From assembly GCF_040717535.1 (NCBI RefSeq), contig NZ_JBFEFI010000003.1:628001-692000 (forward strand): a stretch of DNA of 64,000 nt, in the 5' to 3' direction. The notes below the pieces were generated by a model. It had not been told where the DNA came from, ran no database searches, and saw nothing but the letters and a program-made list of their open reading frames with translations. The translations under genes and the position numbers were made by a program. Shown one piece after another: positions 26,197 to 35,110 of the stretch. The stretch is from Thalassoglobus sp. JC818. GTDB taxonomy: Bacteria > Planctomycetota > Planctomycetia > Planctomycetales > Planctomycetaceae. Within the stretch, counting starts at the first letter, position 1. Each line of letters starts with the position of its first letter.

Positions 26197-27168
26197 TTAG
26201 CTTTTGCCTTTTGGGCGTCGCTGCAGGTATTGCTGAATCGCGTTGGCTGCTGCTGACGGAGCTTCCTCTTTCGCTTTGGCGTCGGCCGTCTTTTCTTGCT
26301 TCTCGTCGTCAGGCTTTGGCGGTTCAGGCGGTTTGACACCGGTTTCAGATGGGTCGGGCAGACGGACAGCAGGTTCCTCGACAGAAGAGGATTGTTCCTG
26401 AGCTGGCTCGGCTGGCTGTTCCTGTGGCGGGCCTTGAGGATACGGCTGCGGATATCCTGGTGGGTACGCAACTGGTTGTTGCGGGTAGCCCATCTGAGGG
26501 AATCCGGGGTAGCCGTAAGGCATCATTTGCTGAGGATAACCCATCTGTTGTGGGTATCCCATGGGAGGCATCTGAGGCATTCCGCCTGGAACGAAGTACT
26601 GAGTGTCTCCAGTCTGGGGAGGCATCTGGCCTTCGAAACCTGCGGGAGGCTGGGTCGGAATGTTAATCATCGTGTCTGATGATGGGGCAGCGGCGTCGGA
26701 GACGATTGTGTTTGAGGCTGCGTCTTCTGGGCTGGCTTCTGCAAGAAGCTCATTGAGCAAGTCGCTGTCATCGTCCGCAGAGCTTCCGACTGGCTGATCA
26801 GCGGGTTGCGGATTGATGATCTCTGTGTTCATCTCGCTGGCGAGATTCGTTTGTGTGTCGTCCGGCAAAGCGTCGCCGATGACAACCTGAAACTCAAGCT
26901 TGCCGATCGAAACCTGATCGCCCGAGTTGAGAACGACTGATCCCCGAATCTTTTCACCGTTGACGAATGATCCGTTTGTGCTTCCGAGATCACGAAGGCG
27001 AAGCCCGTAGTCGTCAAGAGTGAATACGCAATGGTGACGGCTCACCAGATCGCTATTGGGACGGAGATGACAGTCTTCTTCACGCCCGACAAGAAATTTC
27101 CCAGATGGGAGAGGGATCGAACTTCCAGAGTGCTTCCCGGAAATTACTCGTAATTCCGCATGCGCCAT
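26197..27168 (-). CDS. FHA protein with disordered Pro/Gln/Tyr tail
   Basis: A 323-residue protein. Residues 1-97 form an FHA domain (FLVGREEDCHLRP, SRHHCVF, LGSTNGSFVNGEKI), which recognises phosphothreonine. The rest is low complexity: an acidic Asp/Ser stretch (about 105-170), then a Pro-Met-Gly-Tyr-Gln region with repeats of the MGYPQQ type (about 198-245), then Glu/Pro/Lys. It closes with a short conserved-looking helix, ANAIQQYLQRR. Phosphothreonine binding suggests it reads out a Ser/Thr kinase such as that at 32809. The prion-like repeat tail may drive self-association (inference). Confidence 0.85.
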   Translation of the reverse strand: MAHAELRVISGKHSGSSIPLPSGKFLVGREEDCHLRPNSDLVSRHHCVFTLDDYGLRLRDLGSTNGSFVNGEKIRGSVVLNSGDQVSIGKLEFQVVIGDALPDDTQTNLASEMNTEIINPQPADQPVGSSADDDSDLLNELLAEASPEDAASNTIVSDAAAPSSDTMINIPTQPPAGFEGQMPPQTGDTQYFVPGGMPQMPPMGYPQQMGYPQQMMPYGYPGFPQMGYPQQPVAYPPGYPQPYPQGPPQEQPAEPAQEQSSSVEEPAVRLPDPSETGVKPPEPPKPDDEKQEKTADAKAKEEAPSAAANAIQQYLQRRPKGKS

Positions 27169-27573
27169 ATTCAGTGAACCTCACGTGGAAGTGAATTATT
27201 CGTGATCGGCCCATTGAAATCATATTCAATAGCACAGTGGAGTGCCAAGAATACGACTGCCATTTTGGATCGAATTAAACCGTCAAAACAAACAAAACGG
27301 AGTTTCGGTTGTTCTTAACGAATTGAGATAGGTCGAAGGGATTTGCTTGAGAATATTCAAGAATTGCAAAAACTAGCATTCTCCCGGAGATGAGTCAAAC
27401 ATCAATTCACATTGATTTGTTGAATTCTTCATCATTCAATGGACTCAAGAGCTGAATTTCGCACTGTCCACATTGAGCCCCGCGCAAGAAAAACACTGGG
27501 CTGAAGAGCTCAGCCCAGTGTTGGAAATGTGTTACTCAAGCTTTCGAAGTCGAAATCGATCGACTCGCAGAAA
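27169..27573. other. AT-rich intergenic region with palindromes
   Basis: A 405-base gap, visibly richer in A/T than the genes around it. It contains ATTGAA-N6-TTCAAT (27213-27230) and CTTGA-N6-TCAAG (27346-27361), which share a TTGA...TCAA form, and at its right end an intrinsic terminator. It probably includes the promoter of the FHA gene. No ORF is convincing. Confidence 0.5.
27492..27522 (-). terminator. Intrinsic terminator of PH-like membrane gene
   Basis: AACACTGGGCTGA (27492-27504) pairs perfectly over 13 bases with TCAGCCCAGTGTT (27510-27522), loop AGAGC. Reading on the minus strand, the stem is followed by TTTTTCTTGC. It lies about 50 bases past the stop of the gene at 27574. Confidence 0.85.
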
Positions 27574-28302
27574 CTATCTGTCGTCACGGACACGAACTTG
27601 AAGGGCGCTCAAGAGTCGTGTGATGCGTTTCTCTTTTGAGCTAATGAAGAAGACGTTGTCCAGCACGACGGGGCGACGTTCCTGGCTCGGGTGCAGGATC
27701 AATCGACCAGAACCGAGCAGGATGTATTCGAAGATGTCGTTGATCTCTTTTTCGATTCGCAGATGCGGAGCTGAGAATCGTTCGAGATCGCTCAACACGC
27801 CGTGATGATGAAGGAGTTCGTTAGGGCGGACTTCCCAGTAATCAAATCGCGACAGGATAGCGACAGCGATATAAATCGCTGTCAGCACTGAAGCAAATAT
27901 GAAGTAAAACGGGGCATTGGCGACCGGCTTGATCGAATGGATCATGTTCGTGACAGCCGGAATCAGATTCGGCATCTTTGACACCAAAAGCATGGCTCCC
28001 AGAACCAGAGCTGTGACCACCGCGAAAACGAGGAAGGATGTCGTTCGGGGAAAGTCGAATGACAACACAATCAGGTTCAGCGACAGGACGATCAGGAAAG
28101 CCCATCCGATATTGATGGCACCGGTTCCAGTCAAATCCTTGGCGAAAACCATGTAGATGCCACAGATGATCGACAGCACCCATGACGGCCACATGAATAC
28201 GATCTTCGGATAGGAAATCAAAATGACTCCACTATCCTGCGGATCGACAGGTTGTTTGGGTTCTTTGGGTGCGTTGGCTTCAGGTGCAGAAGTTTCAGTC
28301 AT
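27574..28302 (-). CDS. Four-helix membrane protein with PH-like C-terminus
   Basis: A 242-residue membrane protein. After a polar, Pro/Lys-rich start, four hydrophobic helices follow (WPSWVLSIICGIYMVF, GWAFLIVLSLNLIVLSF, LVFAVVTALVLGAMLLV, FYFIFASVLTAIYIAVAIL). The C-terminal 85 residues (WEVRPNELLHHHGVLSDLERFSA... to ITRLLSALQVRVRD) resemble the bacterial PH-like domain of YdbS/YdbT-type proteins. I chose ATG 28302; ATG 28320 and 28380 are in frame but give an unlikely leader. A strong terminator follows the stop. Function unknown. Confidence 0.75.
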   Translation of the reverse strand: MTETSAPEANAPKEPKQPVDPQDSGVILISYPKIVFMWPSWVLSIICGIYMVFAKDLTGTGAINIGWAFLIVLSLNLIVLSFDFPRTTSFLVFAVVTALVLGAMLLVSKMPNLIPAVTNMIHSIKPVANAPFYFIFASVLTAIYIAVAILSRFDYWEVRPNELLHHHGVLSDLERFSAPHLRIEKEINDIFEYILLGSGRLILHPSQERRPVVLDNVFFISSKEKRITRLLSALQVRVRDDR

Positions 28303-28456
28303 AGCTCTTCCCATTGACATGCATGTGCGGGCTGTCAAACACGTCCACGACAGGCCGCCTCGAAGGTGAACGGAATTCAACTGGTTTGGATCAGCAAATC
28401 TTTTCGACTTCTTCGAACTCTCAAAATTCGACGTGACACTTCATCCATTGGCCACT

Positions 28457-29665
28457 CTATGCGCCGAATTTTTCAAGTCGGCCAGCGTGAGCGAGTGCCA
28501 TAAGCATCAGGTATTTCGCTTCGAACTGTCCGAGCCCGCCCTGCAGGCAGTCTTTTTCACTGAATCCCGGGCGACCATCAAATCGGCAGTTTTCGGCGGT
28601 GATCAACGTTGGAACCGGGTGCCAGCTGTGGGACTTCATCTTGCTCGGTGTGCTGTGATCTCCGGTGACGATCAGCACTGTCGGGTTTTGTTCCATGATG
28701 CGCGGAATGGCAGCATCGAGTTCTTCTGTGCGCTGAACTTTGGCTTCGAAGTTTCCGTCTTCGCCAGTGGAGTCGGTGTATTTGAAGTGCATGAAGAAGA
28801 AGTCGTAGTCGTCCCAGGCAGCTTTGAGGCGGTCACATTGATCGCTCAATGTTTGGCCAGCATCGAGGACGTCCATTCCGACGAGACGAGCGAGTCCGCG
28901 GTACATGGGATAAACTGCGATGGCTCCGGCTCGCGTCCCGTAAACCTCTTCAAAGGTTGGAATGGGTGGACGCTTGGCGATTCCACGAAGAGTCAGAAAG
29001 TTCGCGGGGCTGTCGTTTTTGAGAAGATCACGTGCCTGTTGCAGGAACTGATGAGCGACTTCGATCGTTTTCTCTGATCCGGGTGCTTTGGCTTCCGGGA
29101 CGAGTGGAGGAACTCCGGTTTTTTGAGGATCGGTGTCGTGAACATCACCACCGAGACCGGGACCGCGGAAGACGACGACGAGTCGGTATTCCTTGACGTG
29201 TTGAACGAAGACTTCCACGCCTGGAATTTTGATTTGATTCAGCTTCTCACAAAGCGGAGCTGCGATGTCGTTTCCGATTCGGCCAGCACGTCGGTCAGTG
29301 ATGTTGCCGTGCTCGTCGAGTGTGCAGAAATTTCCACGAATCGCGACATCGTCTGGACCGAGTTCGAAGTCAATTCCGAGTGCTTCGAGGACTCCGCGGC
29401 CAATCTGGTATTGAAGCGGATCGTACCCGAACAGGCCAAGGTGACCGGGACCACTGCCGGGTGTGATACCTGGCAGAACGGGCGTGCTGAGTCCACTCGT
29501 TCCTCGTTGTGCGAGCGCGTCCAGATTCGGTGTCTTGGCAGTTTCGAGTTCCGTCAGATCACCTGGATTCTTGGGAAGCCCACCAAGTCCGTCAGCGACG
29601 AGGAGAACAATTTTTGAATCGTTCTTCTTTTGGAGTGCACGGGTGAGATCGTGAACGTCAGACAT
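28457..29665 (-). CDS. apgM: Cofactor-independent phosphoglycerate mutase (ApgM type)
   Basis: A 402-residue cytoplasmic enzyme interconverting 3- and 2-phosphoglycerate in glycolysis. It belongs to the alkaline phosphatase superfamily, archaeal-type ApgM rather than GpmI. Metal ligands and nucleophile are visible: KIVLLVADGLGGLP at the N-terminus, PGITPGSGPGHLGLFGYDP with the serine nucleophile, FVQHVKEYRLVVVF, FFFMHFKYTDSTGEDGNF and the C-terminal IVTGDHSTPSKMKSHSWHPVP block with Asp and His metal ligands. Length is normal for ApgM (about 400). It lies upstream of the PH-like membrane gene on the same strand and is divergent from the Tat-exported isomerase. Confidence 0.95.
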   Translation of the reverse strand: MSDVHDLTRALQKKNDSKIVLLVADGLGGLPKNPGDLTELETAKTPNLDALAQRGTSGLSTPVLPGITPGSGPGHLGLFGYDPLQYQIGRGVLEALGIDFELGPDDVAIRGNFCTLDEHGNITDRRAGRIGNDIAAPLCEKLNQIKIPGVEVFVQHVKEYRLVVVFRGPGLGGDVHDTDPQKTGVPPLVPEAKAPGSEKTIEVAHQFLQQARDLLKNDSPANFLTLRGIAKRPPIPTFEEVYGTRAGAIAVYPMYRGLARLVGMDVLDAGQTLSDQCDRLKAAWDDYDFFFMHFKYTDSTGEDGNFEAKVQRTEELDAAIPRIMEQNPTVLIVTGDHSTPSKMKSHSWHPVPTLITAENCRFDGRPGFSEKDCLQGGLGQFEAKYLMLMALAHAGRLEKFGA

Positions 29666-29918
29666 ATCAACAATTCCAAACGAGTAACTATGGGTTCGGA
29701 CGAGTTATCCGAGGTGAATCTTTGAAAACGGGAATTTAGCAACTCATCATCACAGGGGACAGTATCCGCGCCCGCAGGCAGAAAATCCATTTGCTGGATG
29801 ACTCTGTTCCTCACGATGTGGTCACTGGCCAAATCAACGCCTATTTGACTAACTTGGAGATCGAAAGACAAAAGATTCGCAGTTTGCGATTTGAGACAAT
29901 TGACCGGGAACGACTGAG

Positions 29919-30845
29919 ATGACACAACTTGAATGGTCGCGTCGAGACTTTCTCACCTCTGCTGCCCTGGGAGGTCTTGCACTAAATTTCGGGCTTTCAT
30001 TGCAAGCGGCGAAACCGGTTGTGCGAACCGGGGAACCCTACATGAAATTGTCGCTGGCAGCCTACTCGTTCAATCGAGAATTGCCTCGCAACTGGCCAAC
30101 CGTTCGCGAATCCAACTCGTCGATGACGTTGCTTGACTTCATCGACTTCTGTGCGAGTCAAAATCTCGATGGGACAGAGCTGACGAGCTATTACTTCCCC
30201 GCCGAAGTGACGGACGCGTATCTGGCAGAGATCAAGGAGCGAACGTTCCGTTTGGGACTCGACATTTCCGGAACAGCCATCGGGAATGACTTCTGTCTTG
30301 GGCCCGGTCAGGAACGTGATGCTCAGATTTCGATGACCAAACAGTGGATCGATTACGCGGCGTTCATGGGAGCGCCGGTCATTCGCATCTTCGCTGGAAA
30401 GGTTCCCTCAGGAGGCGATGAACCATCGGCGCTGAAGAGATGCGTCGACGGCATCAATGAGTGTGTCCAATATGCCGCTTCTAAAGGTGTGGTGCTCGCA
30501 CTTGAAAATCACGGCGGAATCACAGCCACTCCCGAGCAACTGCTGGCCATCGTGAAGGAAGTCCAACCGTCGCCTTGTTTCGGAGTGAACTTTGACAGCG
30601 GGAACTTCCGCACGGAAGACCCCTACGGCGATCTCGCGAAGATTGCTCCATACGCGGTCAACGCTCAAATTAAAGTTGCCATTTCCCCGAATGGGGCAGG
30701 AAAAGAGCCGACCGATTTGGGCCGGGTCGTCGGCATTCTGAAAGATCATGGCTATCGTGGGTACGTCGTCCTGGAGTACGAAGAGCAAAATCCCCGTGAA
30801 GAGATTCCAAAGTATCTGGACGAACTGAGAAAACTGATTTCTTAG
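29919..30845 (+). CDS. Tat-exported sugar isomerase/epimerase
   Basis: A 308-residue TIM-barrel protein of the xylose isomerase-like (AP endonuclease family 2) group. The N-terminus SRRDFLTSAALGGLALNFGL is a typical twin-arginine leader, so the enzyme should act outside the cytoplasm. Metal-ligand strands include LDGTELTSYYF, VIRIFAGKVP, VVLALENHGGIT (Glu), CFGVNFDSGNF (Asp) and YVVLEYEEQNP (Glu). Family members include sugar epimerases, inosose dehydratases and enzymes acting on 3-keto-sugars; the substrate is unresolved. The secreted jelly-roll gene at 30973 follows 127 bases later and may be cotranscribed. Confidence 0.88.
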   Translation: MTQLEWSRRDFLTSAALGGLALNFGLSLQAAKPVVRTGEPYMKLSLAAYSFNRELPRNWPTVRESNSSMTLLDFIDFCASQNLDGTELTSYYFPAEVTDAYLAEIKERTFRLGLDISGTAIGNDFCLGPGQERDAQISMTKQWIDYAAFMGAPVIRIFAGKVPSGGDEPSALKRCVDGINECVQYAASKGVVLALENHGGITATPEQLLAIVKEVQPSPCFGVNFDSGNFRTEDPYGDLAKIAPYAVNAQIKVAISPNGAGKEPTDLGRVVGILKDHGYRGYVVLEYEEQNPREEIPKYLDELRKLIS

Positions 30846-30972
30846 CGAGCAGCCATTGCCTCTTTTTGAATCGGAGTTCAACAGGCATCATTCGGCTCGA
30901 TCACTCATCCTACGCACGGTAGAGGTTTCAGGGAGCGGTTGTCTCACGTGCTCGACTGAGAGCAGAACTGCT

Positions 30973-31698
30973 ATGGGTTTTAAACAGTTTGGTTTGCTGG
31001 TGTTTGGATTTGCTGTTTGTCTTCTCTTTGGTCAACAAGGTTTCGCTCAGCCGGATGACTATTCCGGAGTTGTTGCGGAAGAGGAATGGACCGTCCTCCA
31101 TCTGAAGTCGCCCCGCATGAAGGGGAGTCGACCGCTTCCGAAAGCGTCCAAGCTGACAACGCTTGAAGAATTCGATCTCACCGGCCCGCAGCCCGGTCAT
31201 CCGTTTGTTCTTGGAAACTTTTCGACTGATGGAAAGTTCGGACTCGTCGATGGTTATGTTCAACGACTCGACGGGCATGATGCTGCAATGAGAATCTGCT
31301 GGGCAGATGAATTTGAACTCGAAGGCATCATGGAGCACGCCGGCTACGGGGGCTGGTTCTTCCTTGTGGGATGGGATCAGGGGCATGGATATGCTGTGAG
31401 CAATGTGAACATGAAGGTCAGCGGCAGCCCGTATTTCGTCAGTGAGTTTCGAGGTGCCAAAGCGATCGAGGGCAAGACGACGGAACTGGACGATTTCGAC
31501 TGGAAACGTGAGCAACCGTTTCGACTGACGGTCAAAGAGAATCACGTCGTGCTGGAGATTGGTCGGTTTCAGGTCGTCGACTTCCCGCTGGAGAACTACA
31601 AGCCGGGCGAAGTCATTTTCGGGGTCTATGAGACCCAATATGGGACAAAACCGATACGCGTTAAGTCTTTGCGTGTTCGCGCGATTTCCAGCGAATAA
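30973..31698 (+). CDS. Secreted jelly-roll protein, DUF1080-like
   Basis: A 241-residue exported protein. The signal peptide spans about residues 1-26 (LVFGFAVCLLFGQQGFAQ). The mature part is beta-rich, with FDLTGPQPGHPFVLGNF, GYGGWFFLVGWDQGHGYAV, FRLTVKENHVVLEIGRFQVVDF and YETQYGTKPIRVKSLRVRAI, as in concanavalin-like carbohydrate-binding or DUF1080 domains. It lacks the full DUF1080 set of motifs, so I cannot say whether it is an enzyme or a binding module. The ATG at 30973 starts the signal peptide; the longer frame from 30856 is leader. The neighbour is an exported sugar isomerase, which fits extracytoplasmic sugar metabolism. Confidence 0.78.
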   Translation: MGFKQFGLLVFGFAVCLLFGQQGFAQPDDYSGVVAEEEWTVLHLKSPRMKGSRPLPKASKLTTLEEFDLTGPQPGHPFVLGNFSTDGKFGLVDGYVQRLDGHDAAMRICWADEFELEGIMEHAGYGGWFFLVGWDQGHGYAVSNVNMKVSGSPYFVSEFRGAKAIEGKTTELDDFDWKREQPFRLTVKENHVVLEIGRFQVVDFPLENYKPGEVIFGVYETQYGTKPIRVKSLRVRAISSE

Positions 31699-32139
31699 TT
31701 GGAACTTTTTCGAGAGATCAAGTTGCAGCTTCCGGTTGAGACAGATGTCCCGGTTGCCCCTCCCGAATCAATCGGATGTGTTCGTCTTTTTAGGCACAGA
31801 GATCAGATTTCGTCGTAGATTTTGAGACTGGGCTCATTTCCCTACTCATTTCTGGTTTCCTATGAACATTCTCCAAGCACTACTGAATCGTTGGGAGTAC
31901 GCGACGCCGACAGACTTTGCAGCGCTGGCGATCTCAGTCGTCGTTGCAGTCTGGTACTTCACGAAGTACAGCGATTGAAGGATCAGGCGACTCGTCTTGT
32001 GCGAGCAAGCTCAACGGACCGAGTTTGCCGCTTTCCTTGTTTGCACAGAGTCGAACTTACTTGTCGCGAGATGATCTTTTTCTCGCTGGTTCGTTGTTCG
32101 GCATTAATGTGACTGATCGCTGCGTTGTCACCAACTGGG
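31699..32139. other. Intergenic region with a candidate tiny gene
   Basis: A 441-base gap between the jelly-roll gene and convergent cbiX. The only coding signal is the 38-codon frame at 31862-31978. The right part (31979-32139) shows no convincing structure; a CGAGCAAG string there is not a copy of the dispersed repeat. Confidence 0.5.
31862..31978 (+). CDS. Candidate 38-residue single-helix membrane peptide
   Basis: ATG to TGA frame of 38 codons. The peptide starts MNILQALLNRWEYATPTDF, then a hydrophobic helix (AALAISVVVAVWYF) and a charged end (TKYSD). An amphipathic start, one helix and polar flanks are typical of small membrane proteins. No clear Shine-Dalgarno precedes it (TTTCCT), so it may be spurious. 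It is too short for standard gene calling. Confidence 0.4.
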   Translation: MNILQALLNRWEYATPTDFAALAISVVVAVWYFTKYSD

Positions 32140-32535
32140 TCACGACGTCTTCTGCTGTTGGTGATGAGTTTGGGTTCCTTCATCGAGACGAATCATCATC
32201 AGTTCAACCAGTTTGGAATGCAGGCCAATCGGCGGACAGACATAGCATTCAATCTTCGGGAACTGTTCCTGAAACTGATCGCGGAAATTGATGAGATCTT
32301 CAGCAACGTGGGCGCCTTGCGACAAAAAGTATGGCAAAATTGCTATGGATGTTGCGCCGCGCTCAGCGCATTTCGACAGCCCGTCAGGGATCGTCGGTTC
32401 GGTCAGTTCGAGGAATCCAATCTCGACGAGAGAGTCGGGGCGTTGCGTTTTGAAAAGTTCCGCCAGTTGATAGAGGTCGGCATTTGCTTCGGGGCGTCGA
32501 CTCCCGTGAGCGACGAGAAGAATTGCTGAAGTCAT
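32140..32535 (-). CDS. Small CbiX/SirB-type chelatase
   Basis: A 131-residue single-domain chelatase. CbiX inserts cobalt and SirB iron into sirohydrochlorin for cobalamin or siroheme. The N-terminal ILLVAHGSRRPEAN contains the catalytic histidine, and ILPYFLSQGAHVAEDL the second metal-binding histidine. The full-length form is about 260 residues with a duplicated domain, while this matches the short CbiXS form seen in archaea and planctomycetes. The C-terminus is a His/Gln-rich tail (THHQQQK). No other cobalamin or siroheme gene is near, so metal specificity is open. Confidence 0.85.
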   Translation of the reverse strand: MTSAILLVAHGSRRPEANADLYQLAELFKTQRPDSLVEIGFLELTEPTIPDGLSKCAERGATSIAILPYFLSQGAHVAEDLINFRDQFQEQFPKIECYVCPPIGLHSKLVELMMIRLDEGTQTHHQQQKTS

Positions 32536-32687
32536 CTTTTCACCATAAAATCATTAAACAGCAGGGAATACAGCGTCTCTTGGAAGTTCGCTCTTCAATA
32601 GTCGCGACTACTTCACTGTTGTTTGTAGAGGTTTTGATCGAGCCGAGTACCTGGAAAAGTGGAACTTGACGGAGATCTTGCTTCAAA

Positions 32688-32723
32688 ATTGTCTTTGAAT
32701 CGAGATCTGTTTTGGAAGACAAT
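32688..32723. promoter_or_regulatory. Inverted repeat in cbiX-kinase divergent region
   Basis: ATTGTCTT (32688-32695) and AAGACAAT (32716-32723) are perfectly complementary, 20 bases apart. The sequence resembles the inverted repeat at 53984-54023. It could be an operator or a leader hairpin of the kinase gene. Confidence 0.35.
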
Positions 32724-32808
32724 TCGTTGGGCAGAGATTGGGATGGTTTCGAGTTTCCGCCGGTACATTGTTGGATTTAGTTGATAGTTCAAGGAGTTCC
32801 CGAGAACA

Positions 32809-34620
32809 GTGGACACAACCGCATCAGGAATTTCCGGATCAGGTTCGAATTCGAACGATGCTCTGAGCCAATCGGCTCTGCCAACAGTCGTCGGGCCCTA
32901 CTTCATCGAGAAGAAGCTCGGAGCTGGCGGAATGGGCACCGTCTATCTGGGTCGTCACAAAACGACACAGGAACTCGCGGCAGTCAAAGTCCTTCCCGCT
33001 TCGATGGCTCATGAAGCCGGTTTTGTCGCACGATTTGATCGCGAAATTGTCGCGATGCGAAAGCTCAACAGTTCCTGTATCGTTGAACTGTACGAAAGCG
33101 GAGAGGCGGACGGAACGTACTACTATGCGATGGAGTTCGTTGACGGCGAGACGGTCACAGAACTCCTCGAACGTCACGGTCGAATTCCCTGGCGTCAAGT
33201 CGTTGAGATTGGCGTTCAGATTTGCACCGCCTTAAAGGCTGCTCACAACGCAGGCATCATTCACCGAGATCTCAAGCCGTCGAACTTGCTGATCGATGAC
33301 GACGGTCAGGTGAAGCTGACAGACTTCGGGGTCGCCCAGGTCTTTGCAAGCGGACGACTGACAGTCACCGGAGGCGTGTTGGGAACCGCGGAGTACATGT
33401 CTCCCGAACAGGCGCAAGGGAAACGAGCCACCAAGGCGAGCGACATCTACTCATTGGGGGCTGTGCTGTACGTCATGCTGACGGGGCGTCCTCCGTTTCA
33501 GGGAAAGACTGTCCTCGACATTCTTCAGAAGCATCGCTATTCCCAGTTTGACAGCGTACGCAGAGTTGTCCCGGAAGTGCCGGTCTGGTTGGACGAGATC
33601 GTTTGCAAATGTCTCGCGAAGAAACCCGAAGACCGCTATCCCGATGCCTACGTCCTCAGTTTGAGGCTTCAAGAGGTTCCCCGGAAAGTCGACTTTCGAG
33701 AAGAACAACTGTCGCAGTTTCAGAATTCGGTGACAGAAGAAACCATCGCTGATCCTTCGCAGGTGAGTCGCCCTCAACCGGAAGCGATCGGCGGCACGCT
33801 CGTCCGTGATTTGTTCCGCGCACATTTCGAGTCGGAACAACAAGGCTCGATCGTCAAGAGGTTTCTCGACAACCCGTGGGTCCTGCTCTCTTTGCTCGCA
33901 ATCATGTTGATCGGCGGATATGCGTGGACTCAAAGCCAGCAAATGAGCGAAGAGGACAAATTCACTCGCGGTGTCGAACTGATGTCACGACCTGAAGGCC
34001 CCGTCTGGGAAGCTGCCGGACGAGACTTTTTCGAGCCGCTCGTAGAAGCCGATCCCGAGCGATGGCAACCGGAAGTAGACGTCTATCTGAGACAAATCGA
34101 AGTCTATCGATTCAAAAAGAAACTGCTTGGACGCGATCTCGGGAAAGTCGATGTTCCCACATCTGAACCTGAAGCAATCATTCGGCAAGCTCTGGAGATG
34201 CGAAGTCGAGGCCAACTCGGACATTCGCGGGAAATGCTGGTCGCACTACGTTCTATCGTCGTAGGAGATCCGGAACATGCTGAACTGGCTGAAGTTCTGG
34301 ATCAGATGGTGAGCGAAATTGAGTCGGAAGCCCACGAGCAACAGTTTGAGTTTGTCGAGAAAGCCCTGACGCGGGCAAACACTCTTTTTGAGAAAGGTGA
34401 AGTCGATCAGGCTTTGGAGATTTGGCTGAGCGTCAAGAGTCTGTACGATCAGCATCCTGACGTGCAGCCGCTTGTCCAGCGTGCGGAAGCGTCTTATCTG
34501 CTGGCCACAGGTGTGGACTTGAACGACGCAGTGAGACGCCCGGCGGATGCGAAATCTTCCGAAATCGACTCAAAAAGAGACGCAGATGGACCTCAGAAAG
34601 AAGATCCGAAATATCCCTGA
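32809..34620 (+). CDS. Transmembrane Ser/Thr protein kinase
   Basis: A 603-residue eukaryotic-like kinase of the PknB type. The kinase domain (about residues 29-295) is complete: glycine loop [11 protein letters not shown] (38), catalytic Lys in [15 protein letters not shown] (151), DFG (170), SPEQ and [20 protein letters not shown] single transmembrane helix ([17 protein letters not shown], about 353-373) leads to a C-terminal region of about 230 residues, rich in Glu and Arg, with helical repeats that look TPR-like ([20 protein letters not shown]). It starts with GTG, with AAGGAG twelve bases upstream. FHA proteins at 5220, 9984 and 26197 are candidate readers of its phosphothreonine marks. 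Its 3' end overlaps apt by 35 bases. Confidence 0.93.
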   Translation: MDTTASGISGSGSNSNDALSQSALPTVVGPYFIEKKLGAGGMGTVYLGRHKTTQELAAVKVLPASMAHEAGFVARFDREIVAMRKLNSSCIVELYESGEADGTYYYAMEFVDGETVTELLERHGRIPWRQVVEIGVQICTALKAAHNAGIIHRDLKPSNLLIDDDGQVKLTDFGVAQVFASGRLTVTGGVLGTAEYMSPEQAQGKRATKASDIYSLGAVLYVMLTGRPPFQGKTVLDILQKHRYSQFDSVRRVVPEVPVWLDEIVCKCLAKKPEDRYPDAYVLSLRLQEVPRKVDFREEQLSQFQNSVTEETIADPSQVSRPQPEAIGGTLVRDLFRAHFESEQQGSIVKRFLDNPWVLLSLLAIMLIGGYAWTQSQQMSEEDKFTRGVELMSRPEGPVWEAAGRDFFEPLVEADPERWQPEVDVYLRQIEVYRFKKKLLGRDLGKVDVPTSEPEAIIRQALEMRSRGQLGHSREMLVALRSIVVGDPEHAELAEVLDQMVSEIESEAHEQQFEFVEKALTRANTLFEKGEVDQALEIWLSVKSLYDQHPDVQPLVQRAEASYLLATGVDLNDAVRRPADAKSSEIDSKRDADGPQKEDPKYP

Positions 34621-35110
34621 CTTCCCGAAGCCTGGGATTATGTTTCGAGATATCACTCCGCTCCTCGCATGCCCTGACAGCTTCCGAGAAGCGATCAAGC
34701 AAATTGCAGATCAGTATCGCGGGATGCAGATCGACGCCATCGCAGCTGCCGAAGCACGCGGCTTCATCTTTGCCGCCCCACTTGCTCTTGAGTTGAATGC
34801 CTCGTTCGTTCCCGTTCGCAAACCGGGCAAGCTTCCCTTCGATACTCAGGCCTTCCACTACGAACTCGAATACGGTGTTGATACGCTCGAGATTCACACC
34901 GACGCCTTCCGCGAAGGCGAACAGGTTCTTCTCGTCGATGATTTGCTCGCCACTGGCGGAACAATGAATGCTTGTGTCAAACTCATTGAACAAGCTGGAG
35001 CAGAAGTCGTAGGTTGTGCTTTCGCGATCGAATTGTCATTCCTCAACGGACGAGAGAAACTCGCTCCGCACGAGTGTTTTTCACTGCTGACTTACGACGG
35101 AGAAGATTAG
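34586..35110 (+). CDS. apt: Adenine phosphoribosyltransferase
   Basis: Apt salvages adenine to AMP with PRPP. The 174-residue product has the expected start ([19 protein letters not shown]), RDITPLL, the AEARGFIF active-site stretch, the [10 protein letters not shown] flexible loop and the PRPP motif [13 protein letters not shown] at about residues 113-125. Length is normal. I chose ATG 34586, which fits the family N-terminus; this overlaps the kinase by 35 bases in another frame. The TAG stop (35108-35110) is also the first three bases of a minus-strand copy of the dispersed repeat. Confidence 0.95.
   Translation: MDLRKKIRNIPDFPKPGIMFRDITPLLACPDSFREAIKQIADQYRGMQIDAIAAAEARGFIFAAPLALELNASFVPVRKPGKLPFDTQAFHYELEYGVDTLEIHTDAFREGEQVLLVDDLLATGGTMNACVKLIEQAGAEVVGCAFAIELSFLNGREKLAPHECFSLLTYDGED

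Noticed and set aside
31985-32060. Possible fifth copy of the dispersed repeat (TGCGAGCAAGCTC)
   Set aside because: Only a short string matches; the arms and terminal hairpin are missing.
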